Positions 1 to 10,024 of a DNA stretch of 64,000 nucleotides are shown here, piece by piece; position 1 is the stretch's first letter; each line of letters begins with the position of its first letter. The position numbers and the translations under genes are program-made. The notes beneath the pieces are model-generated. The model did not search any database. It was not told the DNA's origin and saw only the letters and a list, made by a program, of their open reading frames with translations. The DNA comes from Bradyrhizobium australiense. GTDB lineage: Bacteria > Pseudomonadota > Alphaproteobacteria > Rhizobiales > Xanthobacteraceae. The DNA lies in assembly GCF_013114825.1 (NCBI RefSeq), contig NZ_JAAVLX010000003.1, positions 124,001 through 188,000 of the forward strand, in the 5' to 3' direction.

Positions 1-1
1 T

Positions 2-136
2 TTATATGGCGAGAACAGCCATCATATCGCCGAATCCTGTTTCAAGGGTCTGGCGAGGGCGCTCCGTGCCGCGGTTGCGATCGATCCGCGCGCGGCCGGC
101 GAAGTGCCTTCCACCAAGGGTCAGCTCGGCGGCTGA
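2..136 (+). CDS. hisB: Imidazoleglycerol-phosphate dehydratase, C-terminal end (partial)
   Basis: Only the last 44 codons are in the window; the gene starts upstream. The frame reads [19 protein letters not shown] and ends [11 protein letters not shown] before TGA at 134-136. HHxxE is one of the two metal-binding motifs of this dehydratase, which removes water from imidazoleglycerol phosphate at step six or so of histidine synthesis using a manganese cluster. The ending is the usual end of the family (STKGxL). It is followed 32 bp later by the DUF2628 gene and then hisH, hisA, hisF and hisE, so it is the upstream member of this histidine run. No ATG is expected here because the gene is cut by the window edge. 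Confidence 0.95.
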   Translation, partial: LYGENSHHIAESCFKGLARALRAAVAIDPRAAGEVPSTKGQLGG

Positions 137-168
137 TTATCGTTCGCGTCTCGCGGCGGAGAGCTACG

Positions 169-699
169 ATGCGGGTTTATACAGTGCACGCCCCCGTGGG
201 TGACGGCGCCGACCTGGCGGCGGCCGATAAGTTCGTCTTCGTTCGTGACGGCTTCCATTTCTGGGCTGCGGTTGCGAGCGTGATCTGGCTCCTTTGGCAT
301 CGGCTTTGGCTGGCATTGATCGGCTGGACCATTCTGATAATTGCGATCCAGTTCGGAATGTCGGCTCTCGGAGCCACCCGCGGCACGATCTTCACCGTTG
401 ACGTCCTGATCGCCATTCTGATGGGGCTCGAAGCGACCAGCTTGCGGCGCTGGACACTGTCTCGGCGCAAATGGCGCCAGCTCGACATCGTGGTCGCCGA
501 CGACCAGGAAGCGGCCGAACGTCGCTTCTTCGAGCGCTGGGCTGCGAAGCAGCGTGGCTTCACCAATGACCAATACGCGGTCGATCGCGGCGCGCCGCCG
601 CCGACCCGCAACATTGCGGGCCAGCCGTTCTCCAAGCCGCCGCCGATGCCGCAGGGCGGAATCATCGGTTTGTTTCCGGAGCCGGGAGGTCCGCGATGA
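169..699 (+). CDS. DUF2628 family membrane protein
   Basis: A 176-residue protein beginning MRVYTVHAP, which I recognise as the DUF2628 family. Two hydrophobic segments lie at about residues 32-60 and 66-90, followed by a basic, soluble tail ending in a proline-rich stretch. The ATG follows a GGAGAG ribosome site. The function is unknown. The gene sits between hisB and hisH and its TGA overlaps the hisH ATG (ATGA), so it is translationally coupled to histidine genes. DUF2628 proteins are commonly found in this position in Bradyrhizobium relatives, but I know of no evidence that they act in histidine synthesis. Confidence 0.85.
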   Translation: MRVYTVHAPVGDGADLAAADKFVFVRDGFHFWAAVASVIWLLWHRLWLALIGWTILIIAIQFGMSALGATRGTIFTVDVLIAILMGLEATSLRRWTLSRRKWRQLDIVVADDQEAAERRFFERWAAKQRGFTNDQYAVDRGAPPPTRNIAGQPFSKPPPMPQGGIIGLFPEPGGPR

Positions 700-1346
700 C
701 CGTCGCGATCGTCGATTACGGTTCGGGCAATCTTCACTCGGCGGCAAAGGCGTTCGAGCGGGCGGCGCGGAGCATGGAGGAGCCGCAGAAGGTCATGGTG
801 ACGCGCGATCCCGACGCGGTGTTCCGCGCCGACCGCATCGTGCTGCCCGGCGTCGGCGCCTTCGCCGATTGCCGCCGCGGCCTCGATGCCGTGGACGGCA
901 TGCTTGACGCGATGTCCGAAGCGGTGCGCGTCAAGGCGCGGCCGTTCTTCGGCATCTGCGTCGGCATGCAGTTGATGGCAACGCGCGGAAAAGAGCATGT
1001 CACGACCGACGGCTTCAACTGGATCGAGGGCGACGTCGAGAAGATCTCGCCGTGCGACGAAAATCTGAAAATTCCGCACATGGGCTGGAACACGCTCGAC
1101 TTGGTCCGCGAGCACCCGGTGCTGGAGCGCCTGCCGCTCGGGCCGAACGGCCGCCATGCCTATTTTGTGCATTCGTATCACCTCAATGCCTTGAACGAAT
1201 CGGATGTGCTGGCACGCGCCGACTATGGCGGCCCGGTGACGGCGATCGTTGGCAAGGACACCGCTATCGGCACGCAGTTTCACCCCGAGAAAAGCCAGCG
1301 TTTCGGCCTGGCTCTGATCTCGAACTTTTTGAAGTGGAAGCCGTGA
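696..1346 (+). CDS. hisH: Imidazole glycerol phosphate synthase, glutaminase subunit HisH
   Basis: A 216-residue class I glutamine amidotransferase. It releases ammonia from glutamine and channels it to HisF in the HisHF complex, yielding IGP and AICAR. The nucleophile is Cys88 in GICVGMQ, and the catalytic His196 and Glu198 lie in QFHPEKS near the C terminus. The N terminus [11 protein letters not shown] is typical. The start ATG overlaps the stop of the DUF2628 gene by 4 bp, with GGAGG upstream. Its own TGA overlaps the GTG start of hisA, so hisH, hisA and hisF are expected to be made in step. Confidence 0.97.
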   Translation: MTVAIVDYGSGNLHSAAKAFERAARSMEEPQKVMVTRDPDAVFRADRIVLPGVGAFADCRRGLDAVDGMLDAMSEAVRVKARPFFGICVGMQLMATRGKEHVTTDGFNWIEGDVEKISPCDENLKIPHMGWNTLDLVREHPVLERLPLGPNGRHAYFVHSYHLNALNESDVLARADYGGPVTAIVGKDTAIGTQFHPEKSQRFGLALISNFLKWKP

Positions 1347-2083
1347 TCCTCTTTCCTGCCGTCGACCTGAAAAACGGCCAGTGCGTGCGCCTCGAACAAG
1401 GCGACATGGCGCGCGCGACCGTGTTCAATCTCGATCCCGCGGCGCAGGCCCGCGCCTTTGCCGAGCAGGGTTTCGAATATCTCCATGTCGTGGATCTCGA
1501 CGGCGCCTTCGCCGGCAAGCCGATGAACGCGCTGGCGGTCGAAGGGATGCTCAAGGCCGTTACCATGCCAGTGCAGCTCGGCGGCGGCATCCGCGATCTC
1601 AAGACCGTCGAAGCCTGGCTCGACAAGGGCATCGCGCGCGTGATCATCGGCACGGCGGCGGTACGCGATCCGGAGCTGGTGAAGAGCGCCGCGAAAAAGT
1701 TTCCCGGCCGCGTCGCGGTCGGGCTCGACGCGCGCGACGGCAAGGTCGCGGTCGAAGGCTGGGCCGAGACCTCGCAGGTGACCGCGCTCGAAATCGCGCA
1801 GCGGTTCGAGGATGCCGGTGTCGCCGCGATTATCTTTACCGACATCGCCCGCGACGGTTTGCTGAAAGGCCTCAACCTCGATGCGACCATCGCGCTGGCC
1901 GAGCGCATCTCGATTCCGGTGATCGCCTCGGGCGGCTTTGCTTCCATTGAGGACGTCAAGGCGCTGCTCGAGCCGCGCGCCAAAAAGCTCGCCGGCGCCA
2001 TTGCGGGCCGCGCGCTCTATGACGGCCGGCTCGACCCCGCCGCAGCTTTGACGCTGATCCGCAACGCGCGCGCCGCGGCCTAG
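1343..2083 (+). CDS. hisA: ProFAR isomerase (HisA)
   Basis: A 246-residue (beta/alpha)8 barrel that isomerises ProFAR to PRFAR in histidine synthesis. The start is GTG at 1343, giving [11 protein letters not shown]; this overlaps the hisH stop (GTGA). Longer open reading to 1052 is only the hisH shadow. The catalytic Asp8 is in PAVDLK and the second Asp is in [10 protein letters not shown]. Phosphate-binding glycines are in VQLGGGIRD and IASGGFAS. The stop TAG at 2081-2083 is part of the TAGGAG ribosome site of hisF, so the two genes are closely coupled. Confidence 0.96.
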   Translation: MILFPAVDLKNGQCVRLEQGDMARATVFNLDPAAQARAFAEQGFEYLHVVDLDGAFAGKPMNALAVEGMLKAVTMPVQLGGGIRDLKTVEAWLDKGIARVIIGTAAVRDPELVKSAAKKFPGRVAVGLDARDGKVAVEGWAETSQVTALEIAQRFEDAGVAAIIFTDIARDGLLKGLNLDATIALAERISIPVIASGGFASIEDVKALLEPRAKKLAGAIAGRALYDGRLDPAAALTLIRNARAAA

Positions 2084-2093
2084 GAGTTTTGCG

Positions 2094-2870
2094 ATGTTCA
2101 AGGTCCGCGTGATCCCCTGTCTCGACGTCAAGGACGGCCGGGTGGTCAAGGGCGTCAATTTCGTCGACCTGCGCGACGCCGGCGATCCCGTCGAAGCGGC
2201 GATTGCATACGACGCGGCCGGCGCCGACGAATTGTGCTTCCTCGACATCACCGCGACCCACGAAAACCGCGGCACCATGCTGGATGTCGTGCGGCGCACG
2301 GCGGAAGCCTGCTTCATGCCGCTGACGGTCGGCGGCGGGGTCCGCACCATCGATGACATCAAAACCCTGCTGCGCTCCGGCGCCGACAAGGTCTCGATCA
2401 ATTCGGCCGCCGTCGCTAACCGCGAATTCGTCAAGCGGGCGGCGGAAAAATTCGGTGAGCAGTGCATCGTGGTCGCGATCGACGCCAAGCGGGTCAAGCG
2501 CGGCGGCGGTTCGGACCGCTGGGAGATCTTTACCCATGGCGGTCGCAACTCCACCGGGATCGACGCCATCGAATACGCCCAGGAAGTTGTCTCGCTCGGC
2601 GCCGGCGAAATCCTGCTGACCTCGATGGACCGCGACGGCACCCGCCAGGGCTTCGACCTGCCGCTCACGCAGGCCATCGCCGACAGTGTCCCCGTACCGG
2701 TCATCGCCTCCGGCGGCGTCGGCAATCTCGACCACCTCGTCGACGGCATCCGCCAGGGCCACGCCACCGCGGTGCTGGCGGCCTCGATATTCCACTTCGG
2801 CGAATTTACCATACGCCAAGCCAAGGAGCACATGGTGCGCGCCGGGCTGCCGATGCGGCTCGATCCCTGA
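2094..2870 (+). CDS. hisF: Imidazole glycerol phosphate synthase, cyclase subunit HisF
   Basis: A 258-residue (beta/alpha)8 barrel that pairs with HisH and closes the imidazole ring. The catalytic Asp11 is in [15 protein letters not shown] and the second is in TSMDRDGT. Half-barrel repeats are evident in [10 protein letters not shown] and [10 protein letters not shown]. It begins 10 bp after hisA. There are 83 bp between its stop and hisE, containing a GC-rich hairpin, so hisE may be expressed at a different level from hisHAF. Length and motifs are fully typical. Confidence 0.97.
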   Translation: MFKVRVIPCLDVKDGRVVKGVNFVDLRDAGDPVEAAIAYDAAGADELCFLDITATHENRGTMLDVVRRTAEACFMPLTVGGGVRTIDDIKTLLRSGADKVSINSAAVANREFVKRAAEKFGEQCIVVAIDAKRVKRGGGSDRWEIFTHGGRNSTGIDAIEYAQEVVSLGAGEILLTSMDRDGTRQGFDLPLTQAIADSVPVPVIASGGVGNLDHLVDGIRQGHATAVLAASIFHFGEFTIRQAKEHMVRAGLPMRLDP

Positions 2871-2915
2871 CGACTCCCTCTCGCAAAAGTGCTAAGTCCT
2901 TGCCCGGGACGGCGA

Positions 2916-2932
2916 CCCGGCCTTTGGCCGGG
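2916..2932. terminator. Perfect 7-bp hairpin between hisF and hisE
   Basis: CCCGGCC-TTT-GGCCGGG forms a perfect 7-bp stem with a three-base loop in the hisF-hisE gap. It has no run of T after it, so it is not a standard intrinsic terminator. It could protect mRNA ends, attenuate transcription, or simply be a palindrome. The role is inferred only. Confidence 0.35.
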
Positions 2933-2953
2933 CGCGAGTGTTGAGTTCGGTTG

Positions 2954-3277
2954 ATGTCGCGTTTCACGATCCATGATCTGGCCGCCACCATCGATGCACG
3001 GGCCGCATCGGGAGGAGAGGCGTCCTACACCCGCAAATTGCTCGACAGGGGCGCGGAGCACTGCGCCAAGAAGCTGGGCGAGGAAGCCGTCGAGACCGTG
3101 ATCGCGGCAGTCGAGAACGACCGCAGCCACCTGATTGCCGAAAGCGCCGATCTGCTGTTTCATTTGCTGGTGCTTCTGAAGGCGCGGGGCGTGAAGCTTG
3201 AAGAGGTCGAAGCCGCGCTGGCGCAGCGGACGTCGATGTCCGGGCTCGAGGAGAAGGCGTCGCGCAAGCGCGACTGA
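2954..3277 (+). CDS. hisE: Phosphoribosyl-ATP pyrophosphatase
   Basis: A 107-residue protein of the MazG-like alpha-helical NTP pyrophosphatase fold. It hydrolyses PR-ATP to PR-AMP at step two of histidine synthesis. The signature [14 protein letters not shown] followed by [13 protein letters not shown] contains the Glu/Asp residues that bind magnesium. A TTG lies directly before the ATG at 2954; ATG giving MSRFTIHDL is preferred. The ribosome site is weak. It is a stand-alone HisE, not fused to HisI, as is usual in alphaproteobacteria. coaA follows 15 bp downstream. Confidence 0.94.
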   Translation: MSRFTIHDLAATIDARAASGGEASYTRKLLDRGAEHCAKKLGEEAVETVIAAVENDRSHLIAESADLLFHLLVLLKARGVKLEEVEAALAQRTSMSGLEEKASRKRD

Positions 3278-3292
3278 CCGCGAGGACAGCTG

Positions 3293-4249
3293 ATGGATAT
3301 CCGGGCTCCCGACCAGCAATATAACCCCTACCGCGTCTTCACCCGCGAGCAGTGGGCGCGGTTGCGCGACGACACGCCGATGACGCTGGAGCCGGGCGAA
3401 TTCGAGCGGCTGCGCTCGATGCATGACCGCCTCGACCTGCAGGAGGTCGAGGATATTTACCTGCCGCTGTCGCGCCTGTTGTCGATCTATGTCGACGCCA
3501 CGCACCGGCTCTATCAGGCGCAGCGCCAGTTCCTCGGCATCCGCGACCGCAAGGTGCCCTACATCATCGGCGTCGCCGGTTCGGTCGCGGTCGGCAAATC
3601 GACCACCGCGCGCGTGCTGCAGGCGCTGCTCGCGCGCTGGTCGCCGCGTCCCAAGGTCGACCTGGTGACAACAGACGGTTTCCTGTTTCCCAATGCCGTG
3701 CTCGAGCGGCAGGGATTGATGCAGAAGAAGGGCTTTCCCGAGAGTTACGATCTGCCGATGCTGCTGTCGTTTCTCTCCGACATCAAGGCCGGGCGCCGGC
3801 CGGTGCGGGCGCCGGTCTATTCGCATTTGGTCTACGACATCGTGCCGAACGAGTGGATCGAGGTCGACCGCCCGGACATCCTGATCGTCGAGGGCGTCAA
3901 TGTGCTGCAGACCGGCCGTTTGCCGCGCGACGGCAAGGCGGTGCCTGTCGTGTCCGACTTCTTCGACTTCTCCGTCTACATCGACGCCGAGGAGCCGGTG
4001 CTGCGCGAATGGTATGTGCGGCGCTTCCTGGCGCTGAGGGACACCGCGTTCCACGATCCCAAATCGTATTTCCATCGCTATGCGGTGCTCTCCGACGAGG
4101 AGGCGACCGCTACGGCGATCGCGATCTGGGAGCGCACCAACCTTGCCAATCTCGAGGACAACATCCTGCCGACCCGTCCGCGCGCGACGCTGATCCTGAA
4201 AAAACGCGCCGATCATCTCGTCGAGACGGTCGCGCTGCGGCGGCTGTAA
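3293..4249 (+). CDS. coaA: Type I pantothenate kinase
   Basis: A 318-residue P-loop kinase that phosphorylates pantothenate, the first and regulated step of CoA synthesis. The Walker A motif is [12 protein letters not shown] at residues 93-104. Further family marks are TTDGFLFPN, the SYD region and IVEGVNVLQ. The start ATG follows GAGGACAGCTG. It lies 15 bp after hisE, a linkage (hisE-coaA) common in rhizobiales. Length and motifs match E. coli CoaA. Feedback control by CoA is known for the family; nothing here shows it directly. Confidence 0.97.
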   Translation: MDIRAPDQQYNPYRVFTREQWARLRDDTPMTLEPGEFERLRSMHDRLDLQEVEDIYLPLSRLLSIYVDATHRLYQAQRQFLGIRDRKVPYIIGVAGSVAVGKSTTARVLQALLARWSPRPKVDLVTTDGFLFPNAVLERQGLMQKKGFPESYDLPMLLSFLSDIKAGRRPVRAPVYSHLVYDIVPNEWIEVDRPDILIVEGVNVLQTGRLPRDGKAVPVVSDFFDFSVYIDAEEPVLREWYVRRFLALRDTAFHDPKSYFHRYAVLSDEEATATAIAIWERTNLANLEDNILPTRPRATLILKKRADHLVETVALRRL

Positions 4250-4262
4250 GGCCTCGAACTTC

Positions 4263-4357
4263 GTAGGGTGGGCAAAGGCGCACTTGCGCCGTGCCCACCG
4301 TCTTCTATCCGATCGGTGATTGACATGGTCGGCACGCTTGCGCTTTGCCCACCCTAC
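4263..4357. repeat. Dispersed palindromic repeat, family G copy 1
   Basis: The element begins GTAGGGTGGGCAAAGGCGC and ends GCGCTTTGCCCACCCTAC, so its ends are inverted repeats around a core of about 60 bp. A related copy is at 31154-31278. It lies between the convergent ends of coaA and the sensor kinase gene and could act as a two-way transcription stop. Confidence 0.75.
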
Positions 4358-4366
4358 AAATTCACC

Positions 4367-6601
4367 TCACGCCGCGATGTGCCGTGACGCGACGAGCCCG
4401 GCGAGTGCCTCGGCGAGCTTTTCGCGGTCGAGCGGCTTGATCAAGAATCCGTCCATGCCGGCTTCGAAGCAGGCGTAGCGATCTTCCACCAGGGTGTTGG
4501 CGGTGAGCGCCAGGATCGGCGTCCGGCTACCCGGTTCGCCGGATTCGAGGGTGCGAATCCGCTTGGTGGTTTCAATGCCGTTGAGCTGCGGCATCTGGAT
4601 GTCCATCAGGACGAGGTCATAGGGGCTGCCGGCGGATTTCGCCGAGAGCCAGGACTCCAGCGCCTCTTCGCCGTTGGTGGTGATGACGGCGTGATGGCCG
4701 AGCCGGCCAAGCAGCGAGCGGATCAGCAGCGCATTGATCTGGTTGTCCTCGGCAACCAGGATCGATAAGCCCTTGGCCGACGGAGCTGCGGGCGTCTCGC
4801 TCGGGTCGATTGCCGGCTCCAGGCTCGGCGCAGCCACTTCCGGCGCGGCCATCAGGCGGGCCGCGAGCGAGGCCGCGCGCAGCGGCTTGACGAGATAGCC
4901 GGTGAGGGCGGACGTGGCGGATGGTTGCATTTCATGCCGCGTCGCCGGCGTAAACATCACGATGCGCTGCGCAGCATGTAGGCGCGCGGCTTCGCCGAGC
5001 CGTTCGATTTCGGCCAGTCCCAGCGCGTGATCGATCAGCACGGCGTGCCAGGGGCGCTCGGGCAGCAGGGCCTCTGCGACGGCGGCGTCGGATATCATGC
5101 AAGTCTGCCCGCCCCATCGCTGCAGCCGCCGCGCGGTCAGCGAGGCCTCGATGCTTGCGGGCGAGACCAGCATGATCGAATGGCCGGATAGATCCGGCGC
5201 CGCAAAGGAGGTTTGTTCGCCGCCGGCAGCGGCAAGGGCAAGCGACACTTCGAATGCCGAGCCCATGCCCGGCGTGCTCTCCAGCGTGATGCGGCCGCCC
5301 ATGCGCTTCACGATGCGGTCGGAGATGCTGAGGCCGAGTCCGGTGCCGCCATAGCTGCGCGCGATCTTGTCGTCCGCCTGCTCGAACTCGCGAAAGATCC
5401 GCTCGCGCGCTTCGGGGGCGATGCCGATGCCGGTATCGCGCACCAGGAAACTGATTTCATTGGGCCAGATGCCGGGCTCGACGATCAGCGCGACGCCGCC
5501 GGTCGAGGTAAACTTGATTGCATTACCGGCAAGATTGAGCAGCACTTGCCTCAAACGCGCCGCGTCGCCGACCACGTGGGTCGGCAGCCGTTCGTCGACA
5601 TAGGCGGCTACCTCGATCTTCTTGGCCTCCGCGCGCGGCGCCAGTAGTTCGGTGATGTCCTCGATCAGGCCCGACAATGCGAACGGGCGGTGTTCGAGAT
5701 CGATCTTGCCGGCCTCGATCTTGGAATAATCCAGCAGTTCCTCGATCAGCGAGAGCAGCGCATCGCCGGAGGTCTTCACCGCCTTGACATAGGTCGCCTG
5801 TTCCGGCGTCAGCGGCGTGTCGATCAACAGGCCGCTCATGCCGATGATGCCGTTTAGCGGCGTGCGGATCTCGTGGCTCGCCATCGCGAGGAAGCGCGAC
5901 TTGGCGCGGCTTGCCGCGTCTGCCTGGTCGCGGGCCTCGGTCAGCGCGCGTTCGCTCTCGGTGCGATCGGTAACGTCGCGGCCGACGCTTTGCATCTCTG
6001 CCGGTCCCCCAGCGTCGTTGCGAACGAGGCCCTCGCGCCACGCGATCCAGCGCGGACCGAGCGGCCCCTCGATCCGCTGGTCGTGAACGCGGGTGCCGCT
6101 CGGTTCGAGCGCGGTATCGCCCTGTTCGAGAACGGTAAGCGCGAAACGGCTGCCGATCAGCGCATCGCGCGGCATTTGCGCCAGCTCGCAATAGGCGTCG
6201 TTGGCGTAAGTGATGCGGCCCTCGCCGTCGCGCAGAACGATCAGGTCGCCCTGCGATTCGAACAGCCGCCGGCTACGCTGCTCGGCTTCCTGCAATTCCC
6301 AGTTCCGGTCGGCCAGCGCTTCATTATGCAGCGCAACCTTGCGCATCTTCTTGCGCAGCAGGCGGAGCCGGACGCTGAACGTGGCGAGTGCGACGCAGGC
6401 GATCGCAAACAGGAAGGCGACGCCGATCGCAAAAGAGTGCGGGTCATAGCCGGAATTTTCCGTCTTGGCTCCGGCGATGAAGCCATAGGCACTGCCAAAC
6501 ACGACCGAGAAGATCATGAAGGAGCGCAGCGCGAAGGTGAGCCAAGGATGACGGCGGCCGAAGCGACGAAAGCGAAGTTTGATCCGGAAAGTCCGCCCCA
6601 T
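4367..6601 (-). CDS. Hybrid sensor histidine kinase with two receiver domains
   Basis: A 744-residue membrane kinase. Two transmembrane helices lie at about residues 23-43 and 56-76, then a short coiled region, a PAS domain (about 112-210), a HisKA domain with phosphoacceptor His243 in [12 protein letters not shown], and an ATPase domain (N360 box, [17 protein letters not shown]). Two receiver-like domains follow. The first (about 473-585) keeps an Asp (524) and Lys (572) but lacks the acidic metal-binding pair, so it is probably inactive. The second (612-740) has Glu618-Asp619, Asp667 and Lys722 and looks functional. The start is ATG at 6601; open frame further upstream looks non-coding. No response regulator or output gene is adjacent, so the target is unknown. 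Confidence 0.92.
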   Translation of the reverse strand: MGRTFRIKLRFRRFGRRHPWLTFALRSFMIFSVVFGSAYGFIAGAKTENSGYDPHSFAIGVAFLFAIACVALATFSVRLRLLRKKMRKVALHNEALADRNWELQEAEQRSRRLFESQGDLIVLRDGEGRITYANDAYCELAQMPRDALIGSRFALTVLEQGDTALEPSGTRVHDQRIEGPLGPRWIAWREGLVRNDAGGPAEMQSVGRDVTDRTESERALTEARDQADAASRAKSRFLAMASHEIRTPLNGIIGMSGLLIDTPLTPEQATYVKAVKTSGDALLSLIEELLDYSKIEAGKIDLEHRPFALSGLIEDITELLAPRAEAKKIEVAAYVDERLPTHVVGDAARLRQVLLNLAGNAIKFTSTGGVALIVEPGIWPNEISFLVRDTGIGIAPEARERIFREFEQADDKIARSYGGTGLGLSISDRIVKRMGGRITLESTPGMGSAFEVSLALAAAGGEQTSFAAPDLSGHSIMLVSPASIEASLTARRLQRWGGQTCMISDAAVAEALLPERPWHAVLIDHALGLAEIERLGEAARLHAAQRIVMFTPATRHEMQPSATSALTGYLVKPLRAASLAARLMAAPEVAAPSLEPAIDPSETPAAPSAKGLSILVAEDNQINALLIRSLLGRLGHHAVITTNGEEALESWLSAKSAGSPYDLVLMDIQMPQLNGIETTKRIRTLESGEPGSRTPILALTANTLVEDRYACFEAGMDGFLIKPLDREKLAEALAGLVASRHIAA

Positions 6602-6738
6602 TGCCAATGACCCTGCTGCTTGAATTGAACCGGCCTGCTTCGCCGCCTCTCTCAGGCAGACGATGCGTCGCCGACGTTGCAAAGTGCTTGAGGCTCCCAG
6701 CGCGTAACAGTCGCGATGAGAACAGGGTGAATGAAGTG

Positions 6739-7206
6739 TTAAAGCGACGCCGCTTCGATGCGGTGGCGGTCGCCGCGGGCGCTGACGATCAGGGCGGCGG
6801 CATCGAGCAGCGAAAAACTCGTCGAGGACACGAAGATGCGGTAGTCGGCCGGTCCATCCCTGGAAAGATAGATCACGGGATCGGAAGCGGAGGGCTTCCG
6901 GGAGATCGTTACCAGAAGCGGCGGCGCGTTGCTCTCGCAGGCGCCGGCTTCGGCCGTATCGATGTCGTCGATCACGGTGAAGTCGGCCGCTTCCGCGTCG
7001 TCGGAAATCTGGACCCGCACCGTTGCGCGGCCAGGATCGCTGGTGAAACTGACGTGCCGGTGCGCCTGCCAGGAGAGGGCGGCGATCTGGACGGAAGTGC
7101 CTGATATTTCGATGCAGGGCCGCGGACCGGCCAAGAACTCGCCGCGCGCGAACAGGGCGACAATTGCCAGCGGAATCACCGAGGCCAGAATCTTCAAACG
7201 CAACAT
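6739..7206 (-). CDS. Small exported hypothetical protein upstream of the sensor kinase
   Basis: A 155-residue protein that I do not recognise by name. It starts MLRLKILASVIPLAIVALFA, a signal peptide or N-terminal anchor (about residues 1-21), followed by a soluble domain with Cys31 and another Cys in the middle that could form a disulphide. The gene is 137 bp upstream of the hybrid kinase in the same orientation. Given its export and position it could be a sensory partner of that kinase, but this is inference from position only. Codon use resembles its neighbours, and the reading frame is intact. Confidence 0.65.
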   Translation of the reverse strand: MLRLKILASVIPLAIVALFARGEFLAGPRPCIEISGTSVQIAALSWQAHRHVSFTSDPGRATVRVQISDDAEAADFTVIDDIDTAEAGACESNAPPLLVTISRKPSASDPVIYLSRDGPADYRIFVSSTSFSLLDAAALIVSARGDRHRIEAASL

Positions 7207-7390
7207 GACACGCTACTCGTTCGCCATAAACCCGCGACACGGGGCTTATGGTTGGCAGAGGGTAAAGGAAACTAGTTACCGCCATGTTGACGCCGGTTGT
7301 TTTTGGTTGATCCGGCATCCTGATCGCGAGTGGAACGAAGCGATCCCACGTTGCAGTCGCATAGTAAGATCTCATACCCCACGTATGCGG

Positions 7391-7473
7391 AGTATCCAGT
7401 ACGCCGGGGTCTTTCGGTTCGATCACTGCCGTCTCTGGAATACTGGTCGCCCGGTCAAGCCGGGCGATGACAA
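7391..7473. repeat. Dispersed repeat, family A copy 1
   Basis: Contains GTATCCAGTACGCCG, then a variable core, then GGAATACTGGTCGCCCGG with a CCCGGTCAAGCCGGG hairpin and GATGACAA. The same framework (ATCCAGTA, TACTGGATGCCCCGC, GGGGCATGACA) recurs at 46798, 50019 and 50620. This copy differs most in its final hairpin. Confidence 0.65.
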
Positions 7474-7500
7474 CGGAATGTGCGTTCGCTATCTCGCGGC

Positions 7501-8010
7501 GCATTGCGCCCGAGGTTTGCTCTCAACCTTCCCGCCCTCCGATTCAGAGGGCGCAGGGAAGACCGGGTGCGCGCCGCACCCGCGGTCTCGTGTGCAAAGT
7601 GCGCAAAAGAAAACGCACACGAGCATACAGGTACAGCGGGAGCATCCCGGCCTTCCCTGCGCAGTGGCTTTACGGCTTACTTCGAGCTCTCCCCGGTGAA
7701 CGGCTCTTTTGCCACCGTCGCTCCGCGAGCTAACCCGCGAAACTTAGCGCCAGCACCGACGCCAGGACCACACGACTTCGCCGTACGCGTCAGGCGCCAC
7801 CGTCTTGCGCGCCATTCGCGTCCACCGCATCCCACCGCACGTTCGTGACGATCGCGAGCCGCCCCTCCATCGGGTGAGACGGGCGGAGTTATGCGGCTGA
7901 TTTGCCATACGCGTTAAGCGAAATATTTTTGATTCTTTTGCTTCTTGGGCTTGACACGATTTCGGAAAATCAGAAGTGATTTGCCTGTCGTCGGGTTGTT
8001 GCAGTTGCAA
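7501..8010. repeat. Long dispersed non-coding repeat (family H) filling the gap before comM
   Basis: The interval 7207-8097 holds no gene I can support. Most of it matches a long repeat that I recall from many Bradyrhizobium genomes, where its frames are often misannotated as short hypothetical proteins (for example the frames reading AKENAHEHTG or AQKKTHTSIQVQREHPGLPC). It includes hairpin GGTGCGCGCCGCACC near 7566 and an AT-rich tail around 7917-7980. Several open frames overlap with no ribosome sites and arginine-rich composition. The boundaries are approximate, and the single copy here means the repeat claim rests on recall. Confidence 0.55.
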
Positions 8011-8097
8011 TTGGCCGCCGTCATTCTACGACGTGCAGTCGCGCATCATAATTCGCGCCAAAGAGGCTCGCCCCTGAATGACGAGTGGATAGACCGT

Positions 8098-9636
8098 CTA
8101 AGCCGCCCGCCGCAGATCTTCTGCCAGCGCGCGATAGGACAGCGCTTCCGCCAGATGCAGCCGGCCGATCTTTTCCGCACGATCGAGATCGGCGAGCGTG
8201 CGCGCGACGCGCAGCACGCGGTGATAGCCGCGCGCGGTCAGCTTCATGGTTTCGGCGGCATCGCGCAGTAGCTTTTGCCCTTGCGCATCTGGCTGCGCGA
8301 TCGTCTCCAAAAGCGAGGCTGGCGCTTCGGCATTGGTGCGGATGTGCGGCATGCCGGCCGCGGCATAGCGCGTGAGCTGGATGTCGCGCGCGGCGGCGAC
8401 GCGGGCCGCGACTTCTGGCGAGCCTTCAGAAGGCGGCGGCAGGATCAGGTCGGCGGCGGTCACCGCCGGCACCTCGATGCGCAGATCGATGCGATCCATC
8501 AGCGGGCCGGAGATGCGCATCTGATAGTCCGACGTGCAGCGGTCGACCGGTGCGCGCCTGCAGGAATAGCCGGGATCATAGGCCTGGCCACAGCGGCAGG
8601 GATTCATCGCCGCGACCAGCATGAAGCGCGCGGGGTAAGTGACGCGGTGATTGGCGCGCGACACCGATACCTCGCCGTTCTCCAGCGGCTGGCGCAGCGA
8701 GTCCAGTACGCGCGGATCAAACTCCGGCAGTTCGTCGAGGAACAGCACGCCCTGATGCGCTAGCGAGATTTCGCCGGGCCTTGCGCGCAGCCCGCCGCCG
8801 GTCAGCGCGGCCATGCTGGCGGAATGGTGCGGCGCGCGGAACGGTCGCCGCGCGGTCAATGCGCCGTCGCGGATTTCGCCGGCGACGGAAGCGATCATCG
8901 ACACTTCCAGAAGTTCAGACGGCGACAGCGGCGGCAGGATCGACGGCAGTCGCGCCGCCAGCATCGACTTGCCTGCGCCGGGCGAGCCGATCATCAGCAA
9001 ATGATGCCCGCCGGCCGCCGCGATCTCTAGCGCGCGCTTGGCGCTCTCCTGGCCCTTGATGTCGCGTAGGTCCAGATGCGTCGCTTCTGGCTCGTGCACT
9101 TTCGGCTGCGGGCGCGACAGCACCTGTGTGCCCTTAAAATGGTTGGCGATCTGGATCAGCGATTTGGCGGCGATGATCTCGATGTCCGGGCTCGCCCAGG
9201 CCGCTTCCGTCCCGCACGCCGCGGGACAGATCAGCCCCTCTTCGCGTGCATTCGCCCCGATCGCCGCCGGCAACACGCCCGCGACGGCGGCGATCGAGCC
9301 ATCAAGCCCAAGCTCGCCGAGCACGGTAAAGCCGTTGAGCGCATCCGGCGGGATCGCGCCGATCGCCGCCATCAGGCCGAGCGCGATCGGCAGATCGTAA
9401 TGGCTGCCTTCCTTCGGCAGATCGGCCGGCGCGAGGTTGACGATGATCCGCCGCGCCGGCAGCGCCAGCCCCGAGGCGATCAGTGCCGAACGCACCCGCT
9501 CCCGCGCCTCCGACACCGCCTTGTCGGGCAGACCTACGATTGCAAACGCTGGTAGTCCCGGCGCGACCTGCACCTGCACGTCGACCGCGCGAGCCTCGAT
9601 CCCCTCAAACGCTACGGTAGATACGCGCGCTACCAT
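8098..9636 (-). CDS. comM: YifB/ComM family Mg-chelatase-like AAA+ ATPase
   Basis: A 512-residue protein with the three-part ComM layout: an N-terminal Lon-protease-like (ChlI) domain, about residues 20-140; an AAA+ domain with Walker A GSPGAGKS (217-224) and Walker B VLFLDELPEF; and a C-terminal Mg-chelatase helical domain with conserved cysteines (CRCGQ, CRRAPVDRC). In Vibrio and related bacteria ComM is a DNA helicase that drives branch migration during integration of foreign DNA. Here it is a lone minus-strand gene. The name yifB is often used when competence is not shown; the exact role in this organism is inferred. Confidence 0.93.
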   Translation of the reverse strand: MVARVSTVAFEGIEARAVDVQVQVAPGLPAFAIVGLPDKAVSEARERVRSALIASGLALPARRIIVNLAPADLPKEGSHYDLPIALGLMAAIGAIPPDALNGFTVLGELGLDGSIAAVAGVLPAAIGANAREEGLICPAACGTEAAWASPDIEIIAAKSLIQIANHFKGTQVLSRPQPKVHEPEATHLDLRDIKGQESAKRALEIAAAGGHHLLMIGSPGAGKSMLAARLPSILPPLSPSELLEVSMIASVAGEIRDGALTARRPFRAPHHSASMAALTGGGLRARPGEISLAHQGVLFLDELPEFDPRVLDSLRQPLENGEVSVSRANHRVTYPARFMLVAAMNPCRCGQAYDPGYSCRRAPVDRCTSDYQMRISGPLMDRIDLRIEVPAVTAADLILPPPSEGSPEVAARVAAARDIQLTRYAAAGMPHIRTNAEAPASLLETIAQPDAQGQKLLRDAAETMKLTARGYHRVLRVARTLADLDRAEKIGRLHLAEALSYRALAEDLRRAA

Positions 9637-9793
9637 GCTGCCCCTCGTGACGCAATCGAAGGTAGCGGGGAACCGGAGGGTAAGTCAAGAACATTAGAAG
9701 AACATTGTGTGCAAAAGGTCTAGCAGCGCACATTCTGCATCGACAGACCGGTGCTGAACCGGATCGCCAATATTTCGACCCGCAACGGGGTGC

Positions 9794-9976
9794 CTAGCGC
9801 TCCGTTCGCATGTACGGGCTCTGCTCGGAAATAAGCTTCAGCGCCGGATCATCGGCGAGAGTGCGCGCTGCCTCTGTCTTTGCAGGGCTCACATTCTCGT
9901 GGCTAGCCCGGAAGCTCCAGACGCCAAACCAGACGACGAGCATTCCCGCGCCGATCGCTATGATATCTTTGGTCAT
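9794..9976 (-). CDS. Small single-span membrane protein, hypothetical
   Basis: A 60-residue protein with one N-terminal transmembrane helix (about residues 5-25, IIAIGAGMLVVWFGVWSF) and a short charged tail. The start is ATG at 9976, set by a strong GGAGG ribosome site 8 bp upstream; the open frame further upstream lacks one. It lies 48 bp downstream of another small envelope protein gene in the same direction and may be co-transcribed with it. No named family is recognised. Function unknown. Confidence 0.6.
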   Translation of the reverse strand: MTKDIIAIGAGMLVVWFGVWSFRASHENVSPAKTEAARTLADDPALKLISEQSPYMRTER

Positions 9977-10024
9977 TTGCCGGGCCTCCAAACTGGCTGC
10001 CAAGCGGCTGAGATGTGGACCCCT

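Noticed and set aside
1280..4216. A 978-codon minus-strand open frame opposite hisA-hisF-hisE-coaA
   Set aside because: It mirrors well-supported genes on the plus strand; the protein is arginine/alanine-rich with no domain. Long antisense frames are expected at this GC content.
7467..7848. Overlapping short frames that resemble annotated hypothetical proteins
   Set aside because: They fall in a dispersed repeat, overlap in different frames, and have no initiation signals.
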